Shown here piece by piece: positions 22,290 to 33,109 of a stretch of 64,000 nt of DNA. How positions within the stretch are numbered: position 1 is the stretch's first letter; the number at the start of each line of letters is the position of its first letter. The notes beneath the pieces are model-generated. The model saw only the letters and a list, made by a program, of their open reading frames with translations. It did no database searches and had not been told where the DNA came from. Source of the stretch: Nissolia schottii (lineage: Eukaryota > Streptophyta > Magnoliopsida > Fabales > Fabaceae); the NCBI GenBank assembly GCA_003254905.1, contig QANU01065388.1:68941-132940 (forward strand), written 5' to 3'. The position numbers and the translations under genes are program-made.

Positions 22290-22580
22290 TTGTCATAGTG
22301 TACTGGATAACATACAAGAGTATAAACATATCTGCTGGTTGATAATTCGAACTAACAGATTCAGAATAACCTCCTTGGAAAGGACTTTCTCTAGTACAAA
22401 GTCGCAGCCAATCTCATTATGCTTTTCTCTCATGGAAAACTGTATGAATAGCTGCTTCATTATCACAACATAGTTTCATTTGTTAAATATCTCCAAACTT
22501 TAACTCTTCAAGAAGTTGTTTAATCCAATAAGCTCACGAGTGGTTGTAGCTATTGCTTGATATTCATAGGATCCTCATTA
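22290..22580 (-). mobile_element. Ty1/copia pol relic (RNase H end)
   Basis: Minus-strand translation shows the copia RNase H pattern: YEYQAIATTTREL, then a region like HERTKHIEIDCHFVREK (here MREKHNEIGCDFVLEK) with correct order and spacing. A short, broken, old fragment of a Ty1/copia element. Confidence 0.7.
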
Positions 22581-22850
22581 TCTTAATAATTTATAATTCT
22601 AAAACTTAGAAGCTGACATATTTGACATATACCTTTGGCTGTTGAAATTTAGAATATACTGAAGGCTTAATGGAACGAATTTATAATGAATGACAATTTC
22701 AAGGCCTCAAGTAAATGAAATGTTGTAAAGGGAATGCGGTAAAGAATAAAGACAGTAAAGTGCAGAATACCAATCATGTGTAGTCTTTCCTTTGTATTAA
22801 TCCTACCTATTAGAACAAATCATGCTAGAATTTCAACCCTTTTACAAATT

Positions 22851-23066
22851 GTCCTTATGAAGCTAGAGCTATTTACTTCATTACATGGTTCCCCATTCAC
22901 CATGAGTACTCGTGATGTTAGATTAACTAGAAATAATATTATCACAACCAAAATTCACAATCTTTCAATAATCACACTTACAAAGATGTGGGGGGTCTAT
23001 CATGGGGCCCACTCCTTTGTGAATAAAGTTGCTCAAAAGATTATCCATTTTGATTGTCATAATTAG
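22851..23066. repeat. Direct repeat copy 1
   Basis: A segment starting TTGTCCTTATGAAGCT and containing CACCATGAGTACTCGTGATG recurs at 24118-24335 in the same orientation, about 85% alike by eye. The copies are about 1.27 kb apart. Confidence 0.75.
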
Positions 23067-23067
23067 G

Positions 23068-23825
23068 GGTGAAAGTGGATCAATCCAATTTGTTGAATCC
23101 GGTCTATTCAAACCAAACTAATCTATTTGGTTTGATTTGGTTCAGATCATCGAATCAAAAAATCAACCAAATCAATTTTCACCTATAAGTCTATAACTCA
23201 ACATTCCACTCCAACTCAGTCCAACTCTTAGGCTCATAACCCAACTACAACTTTACAAAACCCTAATCTTATACATCACAAGTTTTTTTGACAAAAAAAA
23301 ATCACAAGTTTTTTGACAAAAAAAAACATCACAAGTCTCACACAACCCTAATGCTTCAACCTCACATCTTCGCAGCTTCATAATCAAATTCAATATTCAT
23401 AGTACCCTAGTGCTTCAATTTGATTGTTGGTTGTTTGGTTGGACAATTATGATATTTTCTTTTTATGGATCTTTTAAGGATTGTGATTATGTCATGAGAC
23501 ATAGAACATTGTCTTTATCATATTATCATGCATTATTTTGTAATTTTATCATTTTTTTTATTTTTCTAATTTTTCTTCATTTTTTTCTATAATTATTTAT
23601 ACTTTAAAATTATTATATATTCATGAATAAATTTGAGAACCAAACCAATCCGTTCATGTTTGGTTTGGTTCAATCAGATCTGGTAACAATAATTCAACAA
23701 AAACCAAACCAAGTCGATCTAATAATAAAAAATAATTGGTTTGGATACAAATTCCTTCCAAAATCAAACTAAACTAACTTGGTTTCAACCGTAATCATAA
23801 TTGAAGGAATTTTTAGATTCAACTA
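23068..23825. repeat. GGTTTGGTT-rich transposon-like block
   Basis: It opens with GGGGTGAAAGTGGATC and is full of GGTTTGGTTT / AAACCAAACC words on both sides of a T-rich centre. Inverted copies at the two ends suggest a degenerate fold-back element. It sits between the two copies of the direct repeat. No coding frame is supported. Confidence 0.4.
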
Positions 23826-24117
23826 AAGATAAATAATAATCTAAAATTCTTGTAAGCAATTTAATTCTAACTATAGCATGCAAAACATAGAATTATAACA
23901 AGAATAATTGAGATTGATACTAAGAATACTTGAAAAATGTCAAGACTGAAATTGATTCACAACTCCTATTATTAACACCTAACAACAGTAGAAAAAACAA
24001 AGAATACGAGTAAAAGAGGCTAAGGAAGCCGGACGAAGAACTGGCACGAAAGTTTTTTATTCCCATTGATTCAAATAAACTCAGCCCTTCAAAAACATAA
24101 GAGAGATGTTTCGAAAC

Positions 24118-24335
24118 TGTCCTTATGAAGCTTCAGCTATTTACTTCATTAGATTGTTCCCTATTCACCATGAGTACTCGTGATGTTAGATTAATGAGAA
24201 ATAATATTATGACAATTAAAATTGACAACCTTTAAACAATTACACTCATAAACGTGTGGGATTTGTCACTGGCCCACTCCTTTGTAAATAAAATTGTTCA
24301 AAGGGTGTCTATTATAATTGTCATAATAGCATGAC
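24118..24335. repeat. Direct repeat copy 2
   Basis: Same-orientation partner of 22851-23066, sharing TGTCCTTATGAAGCT, CACCATGAGTACTCGTGATG and the GGCCCACTCCTTTGT end. Confidence 0.75.
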
Positions 24336-25366
24336 TCTAAATTAACTAACAAAACCCTCTTTATTTATTTATTTTTTTGGTCAAATTTCCAAATCAACTT
24401 GTCCTTAGAGTATCTGCTATGCTTTACACTTGCTAGCAATATATGCATTTCATTTTGCAATTTCATCTCTCATGAAATAAGCTTCTTCTCTCCTGAAATT
24501 TTATATCCACTTCAGACCATCCCGAAAATAAGACAATCCCTAAAACAACAATATCCCACACGGGTATTTTCATCTTCGATATTAATATTACATATACTTG
24601 TCCATGGCCCCCCATTTTTGTAATTAATCTGCTACTAGCTAAGAGTGTTTTCAACATAAATTTTATTTCATGAGCACACCACCGTCTTCGATACAGGACA
24701 ATCTTTCTTTGCAAATATCCACCAACATTTAGGATAAAGGAAGCGACCATGAAAGGCTCTCATTGCTCGAAAGTACATCTCAATATCCCTCACAAATGAA
24801 TCAGCAAGCCCGAGAGAATGAGCTCGGCACTCTTCTTGTAAAGGACTTCATCTAAGGATGGGCTTAAAAGTCTCAGAACAAAGAGCTTGAATCTTCAACA
24901 AGTAGCCTCGGCCCTCACAGTCAGTCCCTTTGTTGGTCAAAACCCTCCACATGTAGCCTTTTTCGGATGGCCCACAGTCAATAAAAGTACCATTTATAAC
25001 GAGCATAAATCCTTGAAAAAACCACACTCAAAATGCTAATTTTGGGGTTTGGTTCTTCCAAGAACTTATGTTTGTTACAAAAGCTTGAGATTTGGCTTAT
25101 CATTCCTACAACCATCAACCATGAAGGAAAGCAGAATAATTGTAATCATTGATATGGTCTGAAATACTCTCTAAGTATCCTTCGTATTATTAGGGAGAGA
25201 ATCAAGGGATCTTATCATATCAGGCTCCTCTACAAAGCACATGTATATGTCATCATTCAATTAGCTACTAATTAATTCAGTGATATTAATTACTTGAGCA
25301 GTTGAGTCCCGTAAGCACACCAGACACGAAGAGCTCGGACTAGGCGATGCAAAGCTCAAGAACTCA
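24336..25366. other. Intergenic, with one orphan minus-strand ORF
   Basis: On the minus strand 24848-25006 encodes 52 residues starting MLVINGTFIDCGPSEKG, and coding-like sequence continues past the stop in the same direction. I do not recognise a family. It could be a decayed gene or transposon scrap. Nothing else gene-like is seen in the stretch. Confidence 0.3.
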
Positions 25367-25524
25367 TTAGAGATCGGGGAAATGTTCACTTTAGTCCCTG
25401 ACATTGTAATCGTGAGTCACTTTAGTCACTGAATTTTAAAATAAATCATTTTGGTCCCTGAAAGTGTAACCCGTGAATCACGTTAACCCTTCACCTTAAT
25501 TCAGTTTGTCTGATGTTAAATTTG

Positions 25525-26045
25525 GGAGAAATGATCATTTTAGTCCCTAAAAGTGTAAGTCTGAGTCACTTTAGTCCTTGAAATTCAAGATATAACTTTT
25601 TAATCCTAAGTTACAGGTCAAATTAGTCTCTCAATTCATTATCATTATTGTATTGTCGTATTTTCACTAATTTTTCACATTAAATGAAAATGTGATGATA
25701 GTAGAGGCTGGGTGGCCACCCTAAAGGCTAAAAATATGGTTGTGATGGCATTTGGAACTACAAATCTTAGTTGTTATTGCAACTTCATTTACCACCATAA
25801 TTGCTTTATCGACCTCATTTGTAGTTTCAAGTGCAGCTACAACTTATTTACAGTTTCACTTGTTGTTACTATCCCTTTTAATGTGATAAATCAATGAAAA
25901 TGTGACAATATAGTAATGATGATCAACTAAGGGACTAATTTGACCTACAACTTATAATTTCAATGATTAAAAAGTCAAATTTTGAATTTCAAGGATTAAG
26001 GTAACTCGAGCTTACACTTTCAAGGACCAAAATGAGATTACCTCA
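25525..26045. mobile_element. Second Mutator-like element nested inside the first
   Basis: Near-identical 9-mers flank it (TTAAATTTG at 25516-25524, TTAAATTCG at 26046-26054). The ends GGAGAAATGATCATTTTAG and, reversed, TGAGGTAATCTCATTTTGG continue as inverted repeats of about 150 bases. Its words (TTTTAGTCCCT, AGTGTAAG, GAGTCACTTTAGTCC) resemble the host element's TIRs, so the two are related. No coding frame; the centre is unique AT-rich DNA. Confidence 0.8.
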
Positions 26046-26444
26046 TTAAATTCGTGTTTATGTGTCACATTAAGTGTCATGTAGGCACTAACATGTCCTA
26101 CTTGATGTGGCATGCGTGGGGAGAGTTCAAATTTGTCCTTGAAACTTTGTTATATGGGTCAAATAGGTCCCTAATATATTCCTCATCCATCAATATTAAA
26201 ACCCTAAATCAAGGGTAAATACATCTATTGTGTCCTCATCAACACCAAGCAAAGACTATACCCCACCACCTTCATATTTTAATTGCCCGGTATCACTTGT
26301 AAGAAGCTTTCTCCCATGATGAAAAACAAGGGTAAGTGAATCTACCATCTACATAAACAAGTAAACAAAACAATTAGCAAATTAGTCAAAATAGACCAAC
26401 AATACCAACACATCAACAATACCAACAACCCAAAAACACAGCAC

Positions 26445-26676
26445 AAAACCCATTACAACAACATGCACCACAAGAAGAAAAAAACCGCAAAAATCTAGCA
26501 ACAACAACTTATTACAGCAACAACACGAACAAAAACCCGATTAACACATCAACAACAACAAGGAAATGCAAAATCCATTACAGCAACATGCACCACAAGA
26601 ACAAAAAAAACTCCAAAAATACAGCAACAACACGAACAAAAATCCGATTAACACCTCAACAACAACAAGGAAATGC
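26445..26676. repeat. Two-copy tandem duplication inside the MULE
   Basis: Units 26445-26569 and 26570-26676 share CATGCACCACAAGAA, CAGCAACAACACGAAC and CAACAACAACAAGGAAATGC. The second unit is about 18 bases shorter. CAA-rich and non-coding as far as seen. Confidence 0.8.
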
Positions 26677-27170
26677 AAAATGGGAGGAGAGTAGTCGTGG
26701 AATACCCCTGTGACCCGTCATCGTCGGAGAAGCGAATGAGAGGTGATGACAGGGGAAGACGAAAAGAGATGAGAGTTGAGAAGGGAGGAAGGGAGGCGAA
26801 AGAGAGATGAGAGTCGAGAGGGATTTAGTGACTTAGGGGAAATTAGAGATTTAGGATTAATTTGGTATTAATTATGACTAAATATAACTTAATTAGAGAT
26901 AATTCATTACAAAATCTTAAACGACGTCGTTTATACATAATTATGTCACTATTTATTAAACAACATTATTTTAGTAAGTGCCACGTAGGATGTCAACATG
27001 GAGCTTAACATGATACATTAACATCGTTATAACGGAATTGAGGTGAGTGACGTATTTGATTCACGAGACACACTTTCAATGACTAAAATGATTTATTTTA
27101 AAATTTAGAGACTAAAGTGACTCACGGTTACAATGTCAGGGACTAAAGTGGGCACTTTCCCTTAGAGATC

Positions 27171-28767
27171 CAATAATAAGTCAAAACAAAAGTGATGTGA
27201 CATTTTTTACTTTTATTGCCATATTTGATGTCAAAAGACTTTTAAAGACTAATATGGCGTTCAATTTTAATTTTAGAGACCTTGTTGATGTTAAAAAAAA
27301 ATTCAGACACTAAATTAATTTCATGAAAAACATTTAGAGACTAGTGATAGTTTACTCTTCATATATCATTCTTTTATCTTACCTTTTATTCAACTAAACA
27401 ATAAGGAAAAAAAATATTTCACTATTCATATTTTTTTACTTTCATTTTCTTTCCATATTCAAACAAAACATTTAGAGGATTGAATTGTAAAAAACAAAAA
27501 TTAAAAAAGAAAAAAGACATTTAGAGGAAATGGCCTTAACTTTTTATTTTTTAAAGCGGACGTAGTTTTTATTTTTTTATTTTTTTTGGTGGAGAATTTT
27601 TTATTATTTGTCTTTCTTTAATAAAACATATCATTAGTTAGAAGCCACCAATAATTAATATAATCTGTGGTCCAGGAAAACTCTAATAACCAGACAAACT
27701 TGTTTGGATCCAGGATAATGATGTGGCAATCAGAAGTACTATAATATCCATTCGTTTCTCTTGTGCATTTGTTTTTCATGAATCTCCATGTGCCAATGCA
27801 TTATTGGATACCAAAAATGTTAATCTGGAAGGACACGTATCTGATAATTAGTGACACTTATATATAACTGTTAATGTACTCAATGTTTATATTATAATAA
27901 ATCAAAGCCTGCATTGTATCGTATTTAATGGAGATGACTCATTCAACATATTTCATAGTTTTCTTGATCTGTCCATTATTATTGATTTTTTAGCATTCAT
28001 TATTGATGCTGTTGTGCTGGTTGCTTCAACATTATGCAAGCAATTGGTCAATTAATTTATTTGTGGTGATACATATGAGACTATCTCAAAAATTGTGAGG
28101 AACTCATAATGTGATATTGAAGTTCAATTTTCACTGCGTTATCTAACATTTTTATACAACTTAGTTAATATTTAATTAAGAATACAAGTGTTATTAAAAA
28201 AACAAAGAAAGATTTAAAGAACTAAGTGACCTAACTCAACTTAAAAAATTAGTTCAATAAGAGAGGATATTGTCTTGAACTTATAAATTAAGCTAGAGTG
28301 CGCAAGGGGTGCTGCAGCGCCTCGACTTTTCTAATTTGTGTCTCGCGCGTAAATTTCTTTTTTAAAGGGTCATCACATTATCGGTGAATCCATTGGTATG
28401 CTCACTCTTGCAAAATTCTTAGAGTAAGTTGTCTTCAGGCTTTTTTTGCTTTTATCTTATCAAGTTTATGCCATAACGGTTTTCTCATGCATATGGACAT
28501 TTTTGCTTTTTAAAATTTTGTTTTGAAAGAACTTAGATTATGATTTCATTTTTATAGGATTGAAAGAAAGGTTCCAATAAAGGTAGCATGTTTTGATGGA
28601 AAAGCAATGTGTGTCACATACAATAATATTAGAGAATTATGTATTACACTTGAGTAATCTTTATCTTCTTTTAAGTTCTTTTATTCCTAATGATTATAGG
28701 CTTTGAAGCATGAGGAGACTTAGTTTGCTTCATTCTAAATGTCATTTCTGCCATCAAAACAAGGTAT
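27171..28767. other. AT-rich intergenic, no gene seen
   Basis: A few phrases such as TTTAGAGACTAGTGATAG near 27335 look like stray MULE-type TIR fragments. No credible reading frame. Confidence 0.5.
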
Positions 28768-28776
28768 GGTATCTAC

Positions 28777-29339
28777 CATGGTTGTTAAACTCTCAAGTTA
28801 ACTCGTAAACTCTTATAAATTTACGATTTTACTACACAAAACGAGTTAACACTTACGTAAACTCTTTTTTGGTAAACTCGTATAAGTTTAAGTAAACTTT
28901 CGATTCTATTAGCGAGTTTACGAGTTAAAATCTACCTACGAGTTTACCTCAAAATATACAAATTTTGTAACTTTGTTAGATACTTACCTAACTTTGTTTA
29001 TATTAGATAATGTATATTGAGTTTAATTTGTTAATTTCATATATTTATCATAATTGAGCTATGTTTTATTGAACTATAAAATAATACATATACTAAATAA
29101 AGTATGGCATAACCACTAAGTGTCATGCATTAAAGTGTATTTTATGATATTTCTTTGATTAATTTAATTTAAAGTTAACATTATTCAATTTTAATTATAA
29201 ATACAATATTTAATCAAGTTTAGTTCCTAATTATATTACTTATAACATATTTTTTTACGTGTGTAAACTCATACAAGTTTACGATCAGAGTTTGCTGAGA
29301 CTCCATGAGTTGACTTAAACTCTCGAGTTTGACAACTTT
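28777..29339. mobile_element. Mutator-type MITE of an AAACTC/GAGTTT-rich family
   Basis: The flanking 9-mers GGTATCTAC (28768-28776) and GGTACCTAC (29340-29348) differ at one base. Ends CATGGTTGTTAAACTC (left) and AAAGTTGTCAAACTCG (right, reverse complement) form imperfect terminal inverted repeats dense in AAACTC and its complement GAGTTT. A second copy of the left end lies at 62494 and reads leftwards. No coding capacity. Confidence 0.65.
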
Positions 29340-29348
29340 GGTACCTAC

Positions 29349-32300
29349 TATATAATAGTGTTTTGTATAGGATTTTGAAAAAAATTATAACAATGTGATT
29401 CATGGTTTATATATTGTAGAATTATCTTATAAACTCTCTTCTATTAAGTAAGAAAGCTTGGGAATTTTAACTATATTAATATTCTTTAGATCAGTTGTTT
29501 AACTAAGTTGTTTCTATCTTTTTTAGGTTTTTGGTTGTCATGCAACTTTGGTAAATTGCGAGTTTGGAATAGATTTCTTGACAGTTGACACCTTCTCCTT
29601 AGACTCTTTGGTAAAAGTGATAATTCAATATGTAATTTATCTTTAATCTTAATGAAATTGGTGTTTCTATTATTTGTAGAGTATGAAATGTAACTATAAA
29701 ATTGTGTTTAAGTTTGCACTTTGTTAGAATATGGGTTGAATTCTCAAGGCTTAGCTTTAGAAGAAACTTGCAAGTAGCTTGTCCATCCAAGACAATCAAA
29801 TTCTTACTTTGGTGAAGAGAATCATATTATTTAAGCTAATTTTTTTTCAAAAAAAAATAGTGAAATAAGTTGAAACAAATATATCCATAATTTGATAGTT
29901 TTTTTTATGAAAATATAGAAACTCAATGGAGGCGTGCCTATGACAGCAAAAAAGGTCAAGCATGAATGAATATTAGAATTGTTTTTTGGAGACCGACCTA
30001 AAGGAAGAATCATACGAAAATATGATAGTAGGGAACTAAAGCGGTATAAAAAAGAAGTATGCATAATATATTAAATTAATTCAATTAAGGAGTATATTTT
30101 GCTAACGGTGGAACATTGTTAGTAGTGTAAGGTGCTTGAAATAGGAAAGTAACAAGCTGATATTGATAAGCAACTTTTGACAACACTTTAATTGATGTAG
30201 CTTTTTTAATTTGTCTTTAGGTTAGCGTGTCTTTTGACCTGTCTATTTTTTTAATCTTTTTTTGTGTTTGATGCAAGTTACTTTATCTCCTCACCCTTAA
30301 TTTTGGTTAGTGGAATTTATTTTATCAGTATTTATTGAAAAATAATCTTAAATTAAAAATCATATCTCTCAAAAATGAAATAGTACTTCATTATTAAAAT
30401 ATTTTTTATAAATATTAATTATTTATCTTTTCTTACACTATGAAATGGTAATCATATCTTTTAATTTTATAACTAAAGGAAATATAGATGGTTAAAGACC
30501 AAAACAAACTATTATTATTGTATAATGAAGTCCCTCCTTAATTTAATTTTTTGAGTTAATATTATTTTAATAGCCAATAATTATATATTTATTTTTTGAA
30601 GCCATATTTTTTTTATTAAATTAACATGCTTTATATTCAAATTGTGTAGTGCATTGCACATAAAGTTTCACAACCCCGATTGATGCAAAATAAAATCCAT
30701 CTTATCTATGATCATATTTAATGAGATGATTGCAAGATAGGAACGTAGCTCTCATATATTCTACGAACGACTCATACATTACTTTTTGAAGAGTGTTAAC
30801 TTTTCAAAAGGTTTAAGGACGGATAATAACTTTAATAAATGAAAATTAGTTATGCTTATTAATTCTAACAAAATCTCAAGTTATGTTATTCTTTTCATTC
30901 AATCTTACTTTGTTATAATGTCATTTTTAATATAAATATTTATTTATTTTAAAATAAATATATAATTTTAGTCGCATGTAAGATAAAATTTATCTTTTTT
31001 TGATTGATATAAAATTTTATATGAACTATATTTAGATATGTCAAATTCTAAATAATCTTTAAATCGATACGCGAAACAAGCAAATTCAAATACGCAGTCG
31101 CGCCCTCAATCAGTAAGATGCTGAACTTGAACACATCTTGATTATAAGTGTCTGCAGAAAAAAAAGCCACTCTTGCTGGCCCATACCCAGATAAAGACAA
31201 TGCTGCACCTATCGTGAGTCTGTCATATCACTGTTTTTGTTTACATTAAGGATGTGTTTTATATGTAAATAAAAGCAGGAGAAAATTTTTATAGATAAGG
31301 GTAATACATAAAATTACACTTGAATCTCATTTATGAAAACTTTTCCCTTATTTTTATCCTTTATACCAAACACACTCTAAAGGAAAAGTTTCACTTGGTT
31401 CAAAGTCAGACTTATCTTTGAATTTGAGTTAATGCACATTTTTTGTCTTTGGTATTAGAAGTTGGAGTCATTTTAGTCTCTTAAACTCAAAAATTAATTC
31501 TTTAATTTTTAAAATCATAAGTTGTTTTAACGACTCTATAAATCGTTGTTAATACGCAAGAGACTAATTCCCTTACGAATGTCTCCTAACGTGTTAATTA
31601 TGAAAACGCGTAACTTTTATAAATGAATAAATAAAGAGAAAATCTTTTAAATAAATTAAACCATCATAAATAGAATAAAGTCCTATACATAAAATATGAC
31701 ATTAAATAACTAAAATACGAGACACTCTGTTTGTAGTTCACTGGAGCACTCTGCATACTAACATAACATAAATTATCCTAATAACTGAAATAAACTAAAG
31801 AAAATACACCACGGCAACGTGAAGCCCACCATGAGTCCAAATTGTTGAGATCTACTGAATGAGCGATGTGTCTTCGTCAACGTTATTTGAAAAAGGTTGA
31901 TGAGGGGTGAATCATCGTTCAGTGAATGACAAACCCCCACGGTGACATGGGACAGTTCGTTACCATGGCATGCAAATGCAATACATAATATGATATCAAT
32001 CATGAAAACATATAATAATAATAATAATACATAATGCGTGAAAGCTTTTGAAAATGTAATCTAGTTGGGAGTTCTCTAGATAGACAATCTGAGTATTACA
32101 GTTTAGATGTTCCTAAAATGTTGGGGCTTTACGGTCTTGTCCTAATCTACATGACAAGATACATGACATTGAGCATCACGAGCTGCGATGGTCGGAATTT
32201 CAGAAACCAAGTTGACTTAGGTTTATAGTTTCAAATAGAAAAATAAACATTAACACCTATGAATTTGTTGAGAGTTTAAAAATGTATTGACGAGTTTGGA

Positions 32301-32849
32301 TTGTGAAGATTTCACTTTAGAAGTAAAAGGGAGGTGCAAACCATTATTAGATCAATAAAGACTGTATAACCCTTTCTTTTCTTTATAAAATAAGATTCAC
32401 CTAAAAGAACCATTATTATGACTTATGCTCGCACCGGAAAAGATAACAGATATGGAGAAACGTCGCGGTTTTAGGGCATAAACATGGTGAACGCGCAATG
32501 CACGATGGCGGTGCAAGGATGCTCGTAGCAGCAGAGACACACGCGATGTGTGGTGACAGAGAGACGCATGATTCAGGCAATGGTAGCTTCAAATCCACAA
32601 TGGAAAGAGGTGATTTGTAAATAGGGGTGGTAATAAATTTAGAATTTTAAGGGGTATAAAAATGCTCTTTTAATAAATTTTAAATTTAAATCATTTCATT
32701 TCTCTTGAAATCTCGTGAAAAATGATAGAATTTTAAAATTGAGTAATTTCAATTCCAGCGATAATTGAAATCATTTCATATTTTTTTTCTTAACCTCCTA
32801 GTAAAATGTTTAATGAGATTTGATTTGTATATAAAATCATTTTTATTTT
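29349..32849. other. AT-rich intergenic, no gene seen
   Basis: Short frames only (for example minus 29831-30064, 31773-32003, 32416-32598), none recognisable. It contains one Tourist-like MITE (31250-31377), a partial MULE-like phrase near 31430-31570 and a possible fold-back at 32630-32840. Confidence 0.5.
31250..31377. mobile_element. Tourist-like MITE, 128 bp, TAA target duplication
   Basis: TAA flanks both ends (31247-31249 and 31378-31380). The ends GGATGTGTTTTATA and, reversed, GAGTGTGTTTGGTATA are inverted repeats that continue as AAATAAAAGCAGGAGAAAA against GGATAAAAATAAGGGAAAA. The TWA duplication and the GTGTTTGG core fit PIF/Harbinger. Confidence 0.7.
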
Positions 32850-33100
32850 GGGTAAATGACTTAAGTGATTCTTGAACTTTTTAACATTGTTTACATTGGT
32901 CCATAAAAAAAGTCTCAAATTGGTCCCTATATGACATCAATTGGTCTATAAACACCTCATGTTATTATCGTTAATCTTTAAACATTTTAGACAAAAAGAC
33001 TAACGAGAATAACATTTAAAATATTTAATGACCAATTAGGTTCTTTTTGATGAGGGTGGGTACCAATGAAAAGTTCGAAAACCAAATAGAACATTTTCCC
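32850..33100. mobile_element. Mutator-type MITE, 251 bp, 9-bp TSD
   Basis: The flanking 9-mers TTTTATTTT (32841-32849) and TTCTATTTT (33101-33109) match at eight of nine bases. Ends GGGTAAATGACTTAAG and, reversed, GGGAAAATGTTCTATT lead into matching TTCTTGAACTTTT / TTTTCGAACTTTT. No coding frame. Confidence 0.65.
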
Positions 33101-33109
33101 TTCTATTTT

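Larger units (their letters stand above)
25376..27161. mobile_element. Mutator-like element with about 110-bp TIRs and perfect 9-bp TSD
   Basis: The identical flanking 9-mer TTAGAGATC occurs at 25367-25375 and 27162-27170. The terminal inverted repeats start GGGGAAATGTTCACTTTAG (left) and GGGAAAGTGCCCACTTTAG (right, reverse complement). They stay about 85-90% alike for over 100 bases (CCCTGACATTGTAA, TTTTAAAATAAATCATTTT). No transposase frame is visible, so it is non-autonomous. The interior includes a nested relative (25525-26045), a tandem duplication (26445-26676) and a purine-rich stretch near 26750-26830. Confidence 0.85.

Noticed and set aside
24463-24750. 95-codon minus-strand frame
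   Set aside because: No recognisable domain, and overlapped by an equally plausible plus-strand frame.
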